Shown: positions 9,437 through 19,195, numbered from the stretch's first letter. The stretch is 64,000 bases of DNA from Hoeflea sp. (GCF_002733955.1 NZ_NVXQ01000009.1:143348-207347); one strand, 5' to 3'. Notes: a model not told the origin generated them from the letters alone. Program-made: numbers and translations.

Positions 9437-10723
9437 TCAGTTCCGGTAAACAGTGACACCTGCAACCAGTGTTTGCAACACTTTGCCGGTGAACCTGGCG
9501 TCCTCGAAGGCGCTGTTCTTGGACATCGAGACGATATCATCCTTGGACAGAACCCAAGGATACTCGGGGTCGATCAAGGCGATATCGGCGCGTGCGCCGG
9601 TCTTAAGCGTTCCCGCATCCAGTCCCAGGATCTGCGCCGGACGCGTCGACAGCGCATCGATCAGCCGCATCAGCGGAACATCGCCGGAATGGTAGAGCCT
9701 CAGCGCTGCGGCAAGCAGTGTCTCGAGCCCGATGGCACCGTTCTCGGCGTCGGCAAACGGCAGCCGCTTGGTGTCGACATCCTGCGGATCATGCGCCGAG
9801 ACGATAATGTCGATGGCGCCGTCCGCCAGGGCAGCGACCATGGCGGTGCGGTCGTCCTCGGTCCGCAGCGGTGGCGATAGCCGGAAGAACGTCCGGTACT
9901 CGCCGATATCGGTCTCGTTCAGGGTCAGGTGGTTGATCGAGATCCCCGCGGTCACGTCGAGCCCGCGGGCCTTGGCGGCGCGGATGATGTCGGCCGATTC
10001 CGGCACCGAAATGCTCATCGCGTGGTAGCGGGACCGGGTGAGGGCCGCCAGACGCAGATCGCGCTCGAGCGGAATGATCTCGGCTTCGCGCGGGATTCCG
10101 GGCAGGCCCAGCCAGCTTGCAAACAGGCCTTCGTTCATCACGCCGGTACCACCGAGCTGCCGGTCCTGGGTCGCAACCGCAATCACGGTGCCGAAGTCAC
10201 GCGCATAGGTCATCGCCCGGCGCATCACCGCCGGGTTGTCGACCGTGTGCCGGCCGTTCGACAGCATCACTGCGCCGGCGTCGAGCAACAGCCCGACCTC
10301 GGTCATTTCCTCGCCGGCAAGCCCCTTTGTCAGGGCTGCCGCAGGATAGACCCGGACGATGGCTTCGTCGCGGGCAAGCCGCTGAACGAAATCGACAAGC
10401 GCCACGTCATCAATCACCGGGTCTGTGTCGGGCATCATGATGATCGATGTGACACCGCCGGCGGCTGCCGCCCGGCTGGCCGAGGCAATCGTCTCGCGGT
10501 GCTCGCCACCCGGTTCGCCGATATGCACGCAGGCATCGACCAGCCCGGGAATAGCGATCAGGCCGTCGCAGTCCTCGACTTCGGCATCTGCCGGAACCGG
10601 AAACCCGGAGGCCTCGGTGCCGCAGGCTTCAATCCTCCCGTCGACAATGACGATGTCGCCGACCTCGTCCATTCCGGTCGAGGGATCGACAATCCGGACA
10701 TTCTGGAGAACTCGTGAGCTCAT
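9437..10723 (-). CDS. pyrC: Dihydroorotase-like protein PyrC', probably inactive
   Basis: A 428-residue amidohydrolase-fold protein aligned end to end with class I dihydroorotase, but the catalytic positions are lost. Active enzymes have DxHxHxR; here residues 63-69 are DACVHIG, so one metal His and the substrate Arg are gone. The later His-containing motifs read VATQDRQ and MSISVPES, and the catalytic TDHAPH motif reads SAHDPQ. In Pseudomonas, an inactive PyrC' of this kind is needed to assemble the dodecameric aspartate transcarbamoylase; I infer the same role. It overlaps pyrB by four bases (ATGA), fitting equal synthesis of two subunits. An active dihydroorotase should be encoded elsewhere. 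Confidence 0.9.
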   Translation of the reverse strand: MSSRVLQNVRIVDPSTGMDEVGDIVIVDGRIEACGTEASGFPVPADAEVEDCDGLIAIPGLVDACVHIGEPGGEHRETIASASRAAAAGGVTSIIMMPDTDPVIDDVALVDFVQRLARDEAIVRVYPAAALTKGLAGEEMTEVGLLLDAGAVMLSNGRHTVDNPAVMRRAMTYARDFGTVIAVATQDRQLGGTGVMNEGLFASWLGLPGIPREAEIIPLERDLRLAALTRSRYHAMSISVPESADIIRAAKARGLDVTAGISINHLTLNETDIGEYRTFFRLSPPLRTEDDRTAMVAALADGAIDIIVSAHDPQDVDTKRLPFADAENGAIGLETLLAAALRLYHSGDVPLMRLIDALSTRPAQILGLDAGTLKTGARADIALIDPEYPWVLSKDDIVSMSKNSAFEDARFTGKVLQTLVAGVTVYRN

Positions 10724-11655
10724 CGGGCAAGCTCCCCGTGCAACATCAGCGTTTCCATCACAGCCATCCGCACCGCAACACCCATCTCGACCTGCTGCTC
10801 GATCACGCTTTGCGGACCGTCGGCAATGTCGGAGGCGATTTCGACGCCGCGGTTCATCGGTCCCGGGTGCATCACCAGCGCATCGTCCTTGGCTGCCTTG
10901 AGTTTTTCGGCATCGAGGCCGAAATAGCGGAAATATTCCCGCACGGACGGAACGAACGAGCCTGCCATGCGCTCGCGCTGCAATCTCAGCATCATCACCA
11001 CGTCGGCATCTTTCAGCCCGTCTTCCATGCGCTGAAACACTTCCACGCCCATGTCGGCGATGCCCGAAGGCAAGAGCGTCGAGGGCGCGACCACACGGAC
11101 GCGTGCTCCAAGCGCATTGAGCAGCAGGATGTTGGAGCGCGCGACGCGCGAATGCAGCACGTCGCCGCAGATGGTGACGATCAGCCGCCCGACCTTGCCC
11201 TTGGCGCGGCGGATCGTGAGCGCGTCAAGCAGCGCCTGGGTCGGATGTTCATGGGCGCCGTCACCCGCATTGATCACCGGACAGCCGACCTTTTGCGCCA
11301 GCAGCGCCACCGCGCCGGCCGAGGAATGCCGCACCACCAGCACGTCGGGCCGCATGGCATTGAGCGTCATTGCCGTGTCGACCAGGGTTTCGCCCTTCTT
11401 GACGCTGGAATTGGCCACCGACATATTCATCACATCCGCGCCGAGCCGTTTGCCGGCGAGTTCGAAAGAGGCTTGCGTCCGGGTGGAGGATTCGAAAAAC
11501 AGGTTGATCTGGGTAAGGCCGCGCAGCGTGGTGGTCTTTTTCTCGCGCTGGCGGGAGATCTTGACCGCCTCATCCGCCTGATCGAGCAGATAGTGGATGT
11601 CCAGCTCCGAAAGCCCCTTGATCCCGAGCAGGTGGCGGTGCGGAAATGACATCAT
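10720..11655 (-). CDS. pyrB: Aspartate carbamoyltransferase catalytic subunit
   Basis: A 311-residue enzyme that condenses carbamoyl phosphate with aspartate in pyrimidine synthesis. The carbamoyl-phosphate loop [13 protein letters not shown] is near residue 58, [10 protein letters not shown] near residue 140, and the conserved [12 protein letters not shown] near residue 267. No pyrI gene is adjacent, which fits a class A enzyme built with the PyrC-like protein encoded next. Two ATG codons are adjacent at 11655 and 11652; AGGA lies only three bases before the first, so the second may be used. Confidence 0.96.
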   Translation of the reverse strand: MMSFPHRHLLGIKGLSELDIHYLLDQADEAVKISRQREKKTTTLRGLTQINLFFESSTRTQASFELAGKRLGADVMNMSVANSSVKKGETLVDTAMTLNAMRPDVLVVRHSSAGAVALLAQKVGCPVINAGDGAHEHPTQALLDALTIRRAKGKVGRLIVTICGDVLHSRVARSNILLLNALGARVRVVAPSTLLPSGIADMGVEVFQRMEDGLKDADVVMMLRLQRERMAGSFVPSVREYFRYFGLDAEKLKAAKDDALVMHPGPMNRGVEIASDIADGPQSVIEQQVEMGVAVRMAVMETLMLHGELAR

Positions 11656-11779
11656 GCGTCCTGTGATCTAAAATCTTAGGCGTTCATAGAAAGGTTCAAG
11701 TCCGGGGGCAAGCTTGAGTAGGGTGGAAATACGTAATGTCCCCATGCAATAGCGCGCGAATCCCTGTAAGCGAGGTCCA

Positions 11780-13438
11780 ATGAGCCCAATCCAAGCCTTT
11801 GGCCCGCAGGCCGACAATCAGAGCCCATCCTTTTCCGGGCACAATGCCTATCGTTCAGATCCCTTGCTGAAGGACATCGCGGCTGACATGCCACGGGCGC
11901 TTCGCATCGATTTCGAAACGGTTGGAAAATTCGTGGCCTCGGCGGAAGCCCAGGATCTGGCGAGGATTGCCAATCGCTCCGTGCCGGAACTCAGAACCCA
12001 TGATGCGTCCGGCAACCGCATTGACCAGGTCGATTTCCATCCCAGCTGGCACGCCCTGATGCGCCGCGGCGTCGCGTCCGGGCTGCAGGGCTCGGTCTGG
12101 GAAGGCAAGCGCGAGGAGGCGGGCTTTGCCCACCAGACCCGCGCCGTCCGGTTCTTTCTGACCGCCGGTCTCGAATGCGGCCATCTGTGTCCGCTGACCA
12201 TGACCAACGCCTCGATTGCCGCCATCATGGCCTCGCCGCGCATTGAAAAGGCCTGGGCGCCGCAGGTTGTGTCGCGGCGTTACGATTCGAGCCATCGCCC
12301 GGCGATGCAGAAATCCGGCGTCACCATCGGCATGGGGATGACGGAAAAGCAGGGCGGCACCGATGTCCGCGCCAACCAGAGCGTGGCGACCCGCGCAGGC
12401 GAGGGGGTGTATCGCCTGTCTGGCCACAAATGGTTCATGTCGGCGCCAATGTCGGATGCCTTCGTCATGCTGGCCAAGACCGGCAAGGGCCCCACCGAGC
12501 AGGTCAGCTGTTTTCTGGTTCCACGCATCCTCGAGGATGGCAGTCTCAACGGCCTGCGGCTGCAGCGGCTGAAAGATAAGCTCGGCAACCGCTCCAATGC
12601 CTCCTCGGAAGTCGAGTTCTCCGACACCTTCGGTTTCCTGCTTGGCGGCGAAGGCGAGGGCATCCGCACCATTCTCGATATGGTCACATTGACCCGGCTC
12701 GATTGTGCGCTGGCCTCCGCCGGCATGATGCGTGCGAGCCTTGCCGAGGCCGTGCATCACTGCCGCCATCGGCGGGTGTTCGGCGAATTGCTGATCGACC
12801 AGCCGCTGATGGCGCGCGTGCTCGCCGACCTGGCGCTCGACACGGCGGCCGCAACAGCACTTTCGATGCGCCTGGCCCGCGCCTTCGACAATGCCCGCGA
12901 CAACCCCACCGAAGCTGCCATTGCCCGGCTGTTGACGCCGGTGGCAAAATACTGGGTCTGCAAGATTGCGCCCTCGGTCATCTATGAGGTGATGGAATGC
13001 ATGGGCGGCAATGGCTATGTCGAGGAGCGGGCGGTGGCACGTCACTATCGTGAGGCTCCGGTCAACGCGATCTGGGAAGGCTCGGGCAATGTCATGTCGC
13101 TCGATGTGCTCAGGGTTCTCACCCGTGGCCGCGATCTGTGCGAAGTGGCCCTGGAAAGCATCAACCGTGATCTGGGCGCTGCGGGACAGCGCACCGTCGA
13201 CGTGCTGCGCGCCTGCATGGCGGTGGCCGAGAGCGACGAGGGCGCTGCCAGGCTGCTGACCGAGCAGTTCGCACTTGCCGCAGCTGCCGCCGAACTGACG
13301 CGATTGGGTGCAGGCCACGTCGCCGAAGCCTTTGTCGAAACCCGGCTTGGCGGCGCCTGGCGCTTGACCTACGGCATGCTCGATGCGCGGTTCGACGCGC
13401 GCCAGATCGTCGATCTGCTTTACCCGCCTGTGAGCTGA
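11780..13438 (+). CDS. aidB: AidB-like acyl-CoA dehydrogenase
   Basis: A 552-residue flavoprotein of the AidB branch, longer than ordinary acyl-CoA dehydrogenases (about 380-400) and near the 541 residues of E. coli AidB. GMGMTEKQGGTDVR near residue 190 is the AidB form of the flavin-binding loop. MGGNGYVEERAVARHYRE near residue 412 and WEGSGNVMSLDVLRV near residue 432 are the C-terminal hallmarks. AidB is part of the Ada response to DNA alkylation in E. coli and binds DNA; no Ada box is visible here, so that role is only inferred. A branched-chain acyl-CoA dehydrogenase role is possible. Confidence 0.85.
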   Translation: MSPIQAFGPQADNQSPSFSGHNAYRSDPLLKDIAADMPRALRIDFETVGKFVASAEAQDLARIANRSVPELRTHDASGNRIDQVDFHPSWHALMRRGVASGLQGSVWEGKREEAGFAHQTRAVRFFLTAGLECGHLCPLTMTNASIAAIMASPRIEKAWAPQVVSRRYDSSHRPAMQKSGVTIGMGMTEKQGGTDVRANQSVATRAGEGVYRLSGHKWFMSAPMSDAFVMLAKTGKGPTEQVSCFLVPRILEDGSLNGLRLQRLKDKLGNRSNASSEVEFSDTFGFLLGGEGEGIRTILDMVTLTRLDCALASAGMMRASLAEAVHHCRHRRVFGELLIDQPLMARVLADLALDTAAATALSMRLARAFDNARDNPTEAAIARLLTPVAKYWVCKIAPSVIYEVMECMGGNGYVEERAVARHYREAPVNAIWEGSGNVMSLDVLRVLTRGRDLCEVALESINRDLGAAGQRTVDVLRACMAVAESDEGAARLLTEQFALAAAAAELTRLGAGHVAEAFVETRLGGAWRLTYGMLDARFDARQIVDLLYPPVS

Positions 13439-13451
13439 GGCCCGGAGCGGC

Positions 13452-14387
13452 CTATAAGCCGCCGGCCAGCCCGGCGGCCCACATCACGGCCGGTATGGTC
13501 ACAAAGGAGGCGACCGTCTGCACAGTCGCCACCGCTGCGTAAAGCGGCGCATCGCCGCCCATTTGCCGCGCCAGCAGATAGCCGTTCATCGCCGTCGGTA
13601 CGGCTGCGCACAGCGCCAGGATGAGCACGGTCTCCCCAGTCAGCCCGAAGCCGAGCGCCAGAGCCACCATCACAGCAGGGAACAGCAGGAGCTTCAGCAC
13701 CACGGGTGTCAGCACTGCAAGCCCGGGGCGCAATGCATCGGTGAGCTTCAGTCCGGCGCCGACCATCAGCATGCCCAGGCCAAGGGCGGAACGGGCGATC
13801 AGGTCGATCGCCTGTTCGGCCGGCGGATAGATGCCGATTGACGAGGCATTGACGAAAATGCCTGCGAGACAGCCAAGGATCAGCGGATTGCCGGCAATCC
13901 GCTTGGCCAGGGTCGCCATGCTGCGCCCGCCGGTTCCGTACCAGACCAGCATGATTACGTTGATGAAATTGAGCGGGATGACGATCAGCGCCAGCACCAG
14001 CGCAACAAGCGCCATACCGCTCGCGCCGGTCAGCTTTTCCGCGATCGCCAGCGCGATGAACCCGTTCCAGCGCGATGATGTCTGAAACAGGGTGGTGAAG
14101 CTTGCATTGGACATGCCTTTCGCCCGGGCGATCGGATGCAGCGCCAGCAAAAGCACCGTCATGATCGCAACGGCCCCGAACGACACCAGCGCCACAGTGC
14201 CGAGCTCGATGCCTGAAAAATCTGCCGTCGCCAGGGTCAGAAACAGCAGCGAGGGAAACAGCAGGTAGTAGCCCAGCGTTTCCAGTCCCGGCCAGACACT
14301 CTGGTCGATGAACGGTGCGCGCTTGAGCGCAATGCCTAAAAGCACGATCAGGAAAATCGGCAGGATGCTTTCGAATATGGGGATCAT
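13452..14387 (-). CDS. AEC family transporter
   Basis: A 311-residue membrane protein of the auxin efflux carrier family, with about ten hydrophobic segments in two repeats. The first, PIFLIVLLGIALKRAPF, is typical of the family N terminus. Conserved features include a Gly/Asn-rich loop in GIFVNASSIGIYPP and a C-terminal NGYLLARQMGGDAPLYAA. Bacterial members move organic acids or other small anions; the substrate is not predictable. It converges on the AidB-like gene with a 13-bp gap and faces away from the membrane-protein pair at 14531. Confidence 0.9.
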   Translation of the reverse strand: MIPIFESILPIFLIVLLGIALKRAPFIDQSVWPGLETLGYYLLFPSLLFLTLATADFSGIELGTVALVSFGAVAIMTVLLLALHPIARAKGMSNASFTTLFQTSSRWNGFIALAIAEKLTGASGMALVALVLALIVIPLNFINVIMLVWYGTGGRSMATLAKRIAGNPLILGCLAGIFVNASSIGIYPPAEQAIDLIARSALGLGMLMVGAGLKLTDALRPGLAVLTPVVLKLLLFPAVMVALALGFGLTGETVLILALCAAVPTAMNGYLLARQMGGDAPLYAAVATVQTVASFVTIPAVMWAAGLAGGL

Positions 14388-14454
14388 GAGGGTCGCCGTA
14401 GGGGGGAGGGTGCCCTCTCATAAGCAGCTGTTCCGCCAAGGGCAATGGCGGTCG

Positions 14455-14528
14455 TTAACCTTAACAAATGGTTTACATTGCACCGAGGCACCGCCACCGT
14501 CATGCTGGCAGCTGATTTTAACCTTAAC
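14455..14528 (+). promoter_or_regulatory. Repeated TTAACCTTAAC and CtrA-like box
   Basis: The 11-mer TTAACCTTAAC occurs at 14455-14465 and again at 14518-14528, just before the ATG at 14531. Between them, 14461-14476 reads TTAA, seven bases, TTTAC, one mismatch from the alphaproteobacterial CtrA consensus TTAA-N7-TTAAC. The second copy ends two bases before the annotated start, so transcription may begin close to it, or the gene may start at the in-frame ATG at 14552. Binding is inferred only from the pattern. Confidence 0.4.
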
Positions 14529-14530
14529 GC

Positions 14531-15142
14531 ATGAGCCCCGACGGTCCCGTGATGATATCTAACCGCCTGTATTATGCCTCGATGATGCTGTTCTGGGTCT
14601 GCTACCTGTCGCTGCTGGCGATGGTTGTTGCCTATGCGCCGCAGGGCGGGGTGAGCATGGCAGGGCTGACCCTGTTTAGCGACACGGGACTGGTCGAGAC
14701 GGCGGTGATGGCCATGCAGTCCATCGGTCTGTCGCCGGTGGGGCAAAGCGTCGTCTTCGGGCTGCTGGGTGGTTTCAGCGCTGCGTCTGCCGGTTTGCTG
14801 CTGTTTTCAATGATGTTTTATGTGTTCGGCGAAGAGCGTGAACAGCGCGAGTCACGGGCATTGGCGCAAGGCGCCGTCGCATGCACGGCGCTTGGCGCCA
14901 TGTTGACGGCTCTGGTGTTCTTTGCCGGCGGGCAGGCGGGCGCGCTTCTGGCGCTGCAATTCGGTGCTCTCGGCGGATTGTTCCTCACCGTCATGTCGCT
15001 CGGCCAGACACAGATAGAGCCGGATCAGCAGACAGATGACGAGGCGAGTGAGTTGGATCAGGTGATTGCCGACCACGCCGCCAATCATGCAGCGTTCAGC
15101 GCCCAGCTGGCCTCGCTCTCCAGACACGGATCACGGTCATGA
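14531..15142 (+). CDS. Membrane protein of unknown function
   Basis: A 203-residue protein with about four hydrophobic segments (MMLFWVCYLSLLAMVVAY, SVVFGLLGGFSAASAGLLLF, VACTALGAMLTALVFFAGG, and one ending at residue 165) and an acidic cytosolic tail rich in Asp, Gln and Ala. I do not recognise a family. Its stop overlaps the ATG of the next membrane protein (ATGA), so the two are translated together and may form a complex. An in-frame ATG at 14552, giving MISNRLYY, may be the true start because no ribosome binding site precedes 14531. Confidence 0.7.
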   Translation: MSPDGPVMISNRLYYASMMLFWVCYLSLLAMVVAYAPQGGVSMAGLTLFSDTGLVETAVMAMQSIGLSPVGQSVVFGLLGGFSAASAGLLLFSMMFYVFGEEREQRESRALAQGAVACTALGAMLTALVFFAGGQAGALLALQFGALGGLFLTVMSLGQTQIEPDQQTDDEASELDQVIADHAANHAAFSAQLASLSRHGSRS

Positions 15143-15489
15143 AGGTCTTTCTCGCACTCTGGATCATGCCGATTTTCCTGCTCGGAAGCTGGTACGGCCT
15201 GTCCTACTACGACATCAATTTCGGCTATCGCATCCTGACCCGTGAGCTGCACGATCTGGTCTTCCAGATTTACGGCAATCTGCTCGGCATCCCACCCGAA
15301 ACCATTCCGGCGCTGGTGCTCAAGGCGATCATTTTCGACACCTTCCTGGTCATCGGATTCATCATCCTCAAGCGCCGCCGCAAACAGATCTGGGCGGCCA
15401 TCCGCAGGATGCTCGGCTGGTCCGATAATGCCGATGTGCCGATGCAGGCACCCGCACCGGCCGACTCAGAGTTCTCCAGAAGCGCCTGA
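15139..15489 (+). CDS. Small rhizobial-type membrane protein (116 aa)
   Basis: A 116-residue protein with an N-terminal hydrophobic segment ([17 protein letters not shown]), a second one at about residues 58-77 ([15 protein letters not shown]), then a basic stretch KRRRKQIW and a Pro/Ala-rich end. The charge pattern predicts the basic part in the cytosol. It looks like a small conserved family seen beside ruvX in rhizobia (possibly DUF6105, not verified). It is translationally coupled to the preceding gene, and its last 24 bases overlap the 3' end of ruvX on the other strand. Confidence 0.75.
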   Translation: MKVFLALWIMPIFLLGSWYGLSYYDINFGYRILTRELHDLVFQIYGNLLGIPPETIPALVLKAIIFDTFLVIGFIILKRRRKQIWAAIRRMLGWSDNADVPMQAPAPADSEFSRSA

Positions 15490-15969
15490 CGCTTGCTGTT
15501 GCGCGCGCAGGCCGGTCAATCGGTCGAGCGCGCCCTGCAGGATGAAGCTGGCTGCAGCCGAATCAATCCGCTCCTTGCGCTTCTTGCGCGACACGTCCAT
15601 TTCGATCAGCGCCCGTTCCGCGGCCACCGTTGACAGCCGCTCGTCCCAGAACACGAATGGCAGTTCGGTCTTTTGCGCCATGTTGCGCACGAAGGCGCGC
15701 GTGGCCTGCACCCGGGGGCCCTCGCTGCCGTCCATGTTGACCGGCAATCCGATCACCGCGACAGCCACCTTGTCTTTCTCCAGCGCCGCAATCAGGGCAA
15801 TCGCATCGAGGGTGAACTTCTTGCGTTTGATCATCGGCCGCGGCGAAGCGAGCCGCAGCGACAGGTCGGACACCGCCAGGCCGATGGTTTCCGTCCCCAG
15901 GTCGATGCCAGCAATCGTCTGGCCCGGCGCCATGTGCGCGCTCACATCCTCGATGGCAATCACGGCCAT
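15466..15969 (-). CDS. ruvX: Putative pre-16S rRNA nuclease RuvX/YqgF
   Basis: A 167-residue RNase H-fold protein. The signature [15 protein letters not shown] near residue 21 carries the first acidic catalytic residue. [15 protein letters not shown] near residue 93 and [17 protein letters not shown] near residue 125 are the other family motifs, and the last acidic residue lies in [14 protein letters not shown]. Family members process the 5' end of 16S rRNA, and a Holliday junction resolvase role was proposed from the fold. It has about 15 more N-terminal residues than typical, so an internal start is possible. It converges on and overlaps the gene at 15139. Confidence 0.93.
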   Translation of the reverse strand: MAVIAIEDVSAHMAPGQTIAGIDLGTETIGLAVSDLSLRLASPRPMIKRKKFTLDAIALIAALEKDKVAVAVIGLPVNMDGSEGPRVQATRAFVRNMAQKTELPFVFWDERLSTVAAERALIEMDVSRKKRKERIDSAAASFILQGALDRLTGLRAQQQASGASGEL

Positions 15970-16075
15970 TTCTCAACTCCGCCTTTGCGCACGGGCCGAT
16001 GCCGCGCTAGATGTTGGGTTTAGCGAACAAGCCCTTGAAACGCGAGGGTCCGTGTAATGCGAGAGAGGATAATCC

Positions 16076-16783
16076 ATGAAAATCACCTGGCTGGGTCATG
16101 CTGCATTCCGTCTGGAAACCGGCAAGTCGACCATACTGATCGATCCGTTTCTCACCGGCAATCCGGGTTTCGAAGGCAATGACCGCAAGGAAGCGGTCAA
16201 GGATGTCACCCACATTCTGCTCACCCATGGCCATGCGGATCACATCGGCGACACCGCGGCCATCGCCAAGGAAACCGGCGCGGTGGTGCTGTGCAATTAC
16301 GATCTCGGGGTCTGGCTCGGCCGTCATCAGGGCGTGGAGAAGCTCGAGATGGGCAACACCGGCGGCACCATTTCGCTGGGCGATTTCTCAGCTACCTTCG
16401 TCAACGCCTTCCATTCCTCGGCGCAGATCACCGAAGACGGCGTGTCGCACTCGCTGGGCAGCGCCAACGGCTTGATGCTGCATTTCGATGACGAGCCGGG
16501 CCTCCTGCATATGGGCGACACCGATATCTTCTCCGACATGGCGCTGATCAACGAGCTGCACCGGCCGGAGATCGGCATCGTGCCGATCGGCGACCGCTTC
16601 ACCATGGGCGGTGCTGTCGCGGCTCTTGCCTGCCGCCGCTACTTCTCCTTTGCCAAGGTCTTGCCTTGCCATTACGGCACCTTCCCGTTCCTCGACCAGA
16701 CCGCTGACGCGTTCATCGAGGGCATGGAAGACGATGCCAAGAACGTTGCCGCTCCCAAGTCGGGCGAAAGCGTGATTGTCTGA
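16076..16783 (+). CDS. UPF0173 metal-dependent hydrolase (metallo-beta-lactamase fold)
   Basis: A 235-residue protein beginning [14 protein letters not shown], the usual start of UPF0173/UlaG-like hydrolases. The metal motif [10 protein letters not shown] is near residue 51, with later ligands in [18 protein letters not shown] and [11 protein letters not shown]. Related enzymes cleave lactones, phosphodiesters or other esters; the substrate here is unknown. GAGAGAGG lies ten bases upstream of the ATG. It precedes gatC on the same strand, with a strong stem-loop in the gap. Confidence 0.93.
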   Translation: MKITWLGHAAFRLETGKSTILIDPFLTGNPGFEGNDRKEAVKDVTHILLTHGHADHIGDTAAIAKETGAVVLCNYDLGVWLGRHQGVEKLEMGNTGGTISLGDFSATFVNAFHSSAQITEDGVSHSLGSANGLMLHFDDEPGLLHMGDTDIFSDMALINELHRPEIGIVPIGDRFTMGGAVAALACRRYFSFAKVLPCHYGTFPFLDQTADAFIEGMEDDAKNVAAPKSGESVIV

Positions 16784-16795
16784 TCCACTCATTCG

Positions 16796-16832
16796 GCAAC
16801 CGCGACGGCACAAAACAATGCCGCGCGGTTGC
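16796..16832 (+). terminator. Stem-loop between UPF0173 gene and gatC
   Basis: GCAACCGCG at 16796-16804 pairs with CGCGGTTGC at 16824-16832, and inside it CGGCA pairs with TGCCG around an eight-base loop, with only a single bulged A at 16805. The hairpin is 13 bp after the hydrolase stop. No T-run follows, so it may be a weak terminator or an mRNA-stabilising structure rather than an intrinsic terminator. Confidence 0.45.
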
Positions 16833-16893
16833 GCGGCTGCCCGCTCGCCGCTATAGCGGGGCCACCTGTTCACACCACCCCGATGAGGACCCG

Positions 16894-17181
16894 ATGTCCG
16901 TAGATCTTGCCACCGTCAAACGCGTTGCGCACCTGGCCCGCATTGCGGTCACCGACGAGGAAGCCGCCCGCATGGAAGGCGAACTCAACACCATCCTGGG
17001 ATTTGTCGAGCACCTGTCGGAAGTCGATGTCGACGGCGTCGAGCCGATGACCTCGGTTACGCCGATGGCGATGAAGAAGCGCGCCGATGTGGTCACCGAT
17101 GGCTCCAAGGCGGACGATATCGTCGCCAACGCGCCCGAAAGGGCCGAGAATTTCTTCATGGTGCCGAAGGTGGTCGAGTAA
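16894..17181 (+). CDS. gatC: Asp/Glu-tRNA amidotransferase subunit C
   Basis: A 95-residue subunit of the GatCAB complex, which converts Glu-tRNA(Gln) and Asp-tRNA(Asn) to the amide forms. The helix [17 protein letters not shown] and the following [20 protein letters not shown] are typical of GatC, which wraps around GatA and GatB. The C-terminal part with EPMTSVTPM and ending [11 protein letters not shown] is also standard. GAGGA lies about seven bases before the ATG. A GNAT gene starts four bases after the stop, before gatA. Confidence 0.95.
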   Translation: MSVDLATVKRVAHLARIAVTDEEAARMEGELNTILGFVEHLSEVDVDGVEPMTSVTPMAMKKRADVVTDGSKADDIVANAPERAENFFMVPKVVE

Positions 17182-17185
17182 GCCG

Positions 17186-17668
17186 ATGGCTGTGTCGATC
17201 GCCATTGAAACGCCGCTGCAGGACGAGGTGAAGACGCTTGTCACGGCGCTCGATGCGCATCTGGCGCCGCTGGCGCCGGCCGAGTTCAATTTCGGCCTTG
17301 ATCTTGAAGAGATGGCTGCCGACGACACCACCGTCTTTGTGGCCCGCAACGCCGACGGCAAGGCGGTGGGGATTGGCGCGCTCAAGCACATCGGCCAGTA
17401 CGAGGGCCAGCAATTGGGCGAGATCAAGCGCATGTTCACCGATCCCGCCGTGCGCGGCCAGCGGATCGGCTCGGCCTTGCTTGAAGCGATCCAGGCACGC
17501 GCCCTGTCGCTGGGTATCGAGCGCCTGGTGCTCGAAACCGGCGTGGGCGAGGGGCTCGCCGCCGCCGTCCGGCTTTATCAGAACCACGGCTTCACCGAAT
17601 GTGGCGCCGTGCTCGATTATCCCGCATCTCACTATTCCCGGTTCTTTGAAAAGAAGTTGTCCGCATGA
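17186..17668 (+). CDS. GNAT family N-acetyltransferase within the gat operon
   Basis: A 160-residue acetyltransferase. [23 protein letters not shown] near residue 88 holds the R/Q-x-x-G-x-G/A acetyl-CoA pyrophosphate-binding motif (RGQRIG). [21 protein letters not shown] near residue 120 is motif B, where other GNATs have the Asn/Tyr stretch. It is closest in style to PaiB/ElaA-like or YjgM-like acetyltransferases; the substrate is unknown. The start is the ATG at 17186, four bases after the gatC stop, and the stop overlaps gatA by four bases (ATGA), so its translation is tied to both Gat subunits. Confidence 0.9.
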   Translation: MAVSIAIETPLQDEVKTLVTALDAHLAPLAPAEFNFGLDLEEMAADDTTVFVARNADGKAVGIGALKHIGQYEGQQLGEIKRMFTDPAVRGQRIGSALLEAIQARALSLGIERLVLETGVGEGLAAAVRLYQNHGFTECGAVLDYPASHYSRFFEKKLSA

Positions 17669-19146
17669 CAGACCTCATCCGCCTGACCATCGCCGAAGCC
17701 CGTGACGAAATGGGCAAGGGCGCGCTCTCCAGCGTCGAGCTGACCGACGCCTATCTGGCCGCCATCGAGGCCGCCAACCCGGCGATCAATGCCTATGTGA
17801 CCGTCACCGCCGACAAGGCGCGCGAGATGGCGAAGGCCTCCGACGCCCGCCGCGCGGGCGGTGAGGCCGGCGCGCTGGAAGGTATTCCGCTTGGCGTCAA
17901 GGATCTCTATGCCACCGAGGGCGTACACACCCAGGCCTGCTCCCACGTGCTCGACGGCTTCGAGCCGCGCTACGAATCCACCGTCACGGCCAATCTCTGG
18001 GCCGACGGCGCGGTGATGCTGGGCAAGCTCAACATGGACGAGTTCGCCATGGGCTCTTCCAACGAGACCTCCTATTACGGCCCGGTCATCAATCCCTGGC
18101 GCGCCGAAGGCTCCAACGCCAACCTGGTGCCCGGCGGTTCCTCGGGTGGTTCGGCAGCCGCGGTGGCCGCGCTGATGTGCGCCGGTGCGACCGCGACCGA
18201 CACCGGCGGCTCGATCCGCCAGCCCGCAGCGTTTACCGGCACCGTCGGCATCAAGCCCACCTATGGCCGCTGCTCGCGCTGGGGCATCGCCGCCTTCGCC
18301 TCGTCGCTCGATCAGGCGGGTCCAATCGCCCGCGACGTGCGCGATGCGGCGATTCTGCTCAAGTCGATGGCCTCCGTCGACGACAAGGACACCACCTCCG
18401 TCGACATGCCGGTGCCCGATTATGAAGCCGCACTTGGCGGTTCGGTCAAGGGCCTGAAGATCGGCATCCCGCGCGAATACCGCATCGAGGGCATGCCCGA
18501 AGAGATCGAAGCCCTTTGGCAGAAGGGCATTGCCTGGCTCAAGGATGCCGGCGCCGAGATCGTCGATATCGAACTGCCGCACACCAAATACGCGCTGCCC
18601 GCCTATTACATCGTCGCCCCCGCGGAAGCCTCGTCCAACCTCGCCCGTTATGACGGCGTCCGCTACGGCCTGCGCGTGCCCGGCAAGGACATTGCCGACA
18701 TGTACGAAAAGACCCGCGCCGAAGGTTTCGGCCAGGAGGTCAAGCGCCGCATCATGATCGGCACCTATGTGCTCTCCGCCGGTTACTACGACGCCTATTA
18801 CCTGCGCGCCCAGAAGGTTCGCACCCTGATCAAGCGTGATTTCGAACTCGCCTTCGAGGCGGGCGTCGATGCGATCCTGACCCCGGCAACCCCGTCCTCG
18901 GCCTTTGCGGTCGGCGACGAGAGCCTCGCCAGCGACCCGGTCAAGATGTACATGCAGGATGTCTTCACCGTCACCGTCAACATGGCCGGTCTGCCGGGCA
19001 TCTCGGTTCCTGCCGGTCTTGATCACAAGGGTCTGCCGCTCGGCCTGCAGCTGATCGGTCGTCCGTTCGAGGAAGAAACCCTGTTCAAAACCGCCCACGT
19101 CATCGAACAGGCCGCAGGCCGGTTCGAAGCCAAGCCCTGGTGGTAA
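17665..19146 (+). CDS. gatA: Asp/Glu-tRNA amidotransferase subunit A
   Basis: A 493-residue amidase subunit that releases ammonia from glutamine for GatB. The Ser-cisSer-Lys triad is visible: the Lys in [10 protein letters not shown] near residue 78, and the two Ser residues in [13 protein letters not shown] near residue 155, with [15 protein letters not shown] following. The C-terminal [20 protein letters not shown] is also conserved. It overlaps the preceding GNAT stop by four bases and is followed 23 bases later by an intrinsic terminator, so gatB must have a separate promoter. Confidence 0.97.
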   Translation: MTDLIRLTIAEARDEMGKGALSSVELTDAYLAAIEAANPAINAYVTVTADKAREMAKASDARRAGGEAGALEGIPLGVKDLYATEGVHTQACSHVLDGFEPRYESTVTANLWADGAVMLGKLNMDEFAMGSSNETSYYGPVINPWRAEGSNANLVPGGSSGGSAAAVAALMCAGATATDTGGSIRQPAAFTGTVGIKPTYGRCSRWGIAAFASSLDQAGPIARDVRDAAILLKSMASVDDKDTTSVDMPVPDYEAALGGSVKGLKIGIPREYRIEGMPEEIEALWQKGIAWLKDAGAEIVDIELPHTKYALPAYYIVAPAEASSNLARYDGVRYGLRVPGKDIADMYEKTRAEGFGQEVKRRIMIGTYVLSAGYYDAYYLRAQKVRTLIKRDFELAFEAGVDAILTPATPSSAFAVGDESLASDPVKMYMQDVFTVTVNMAGLPGISVPAGLDHKGLPLGLQLIGRPFEEETLFKTAHVIEQAAGRFEAKPWW

Positions 19147-19169
19147 GCAGGTTTCGCAAGATCAGTGAC

Positions 19170-19195
19170 AAAGCGGCGCCCTGAGGCGCCGCTTT
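19170..19195 (+). terminator. Intrinsic terminator after gatA
   Basis: An 11-bp perfect stem, AAAGCGGCGCC and GGCGCCGCTTT, around the loop CTGA, starting 23 bases after the gatA stop. The T-run is short, made of the stem's own TTT plus later T residues, but the position and stability support a terminator. Confidence 0.8.

Noticed and set aside
14455-14528. Repeated TTAACCTTAAC considered as an attachment site or insertion scar
   Set aside because: No integrase or foreign gene lies between the copies, which are only 63 bp apart and upstream of a gene.
17632-19098. A 488-codon open frame opposite gatA
   Set aside because: Antisense shadow. The sense strand carries the complete amidase triad.
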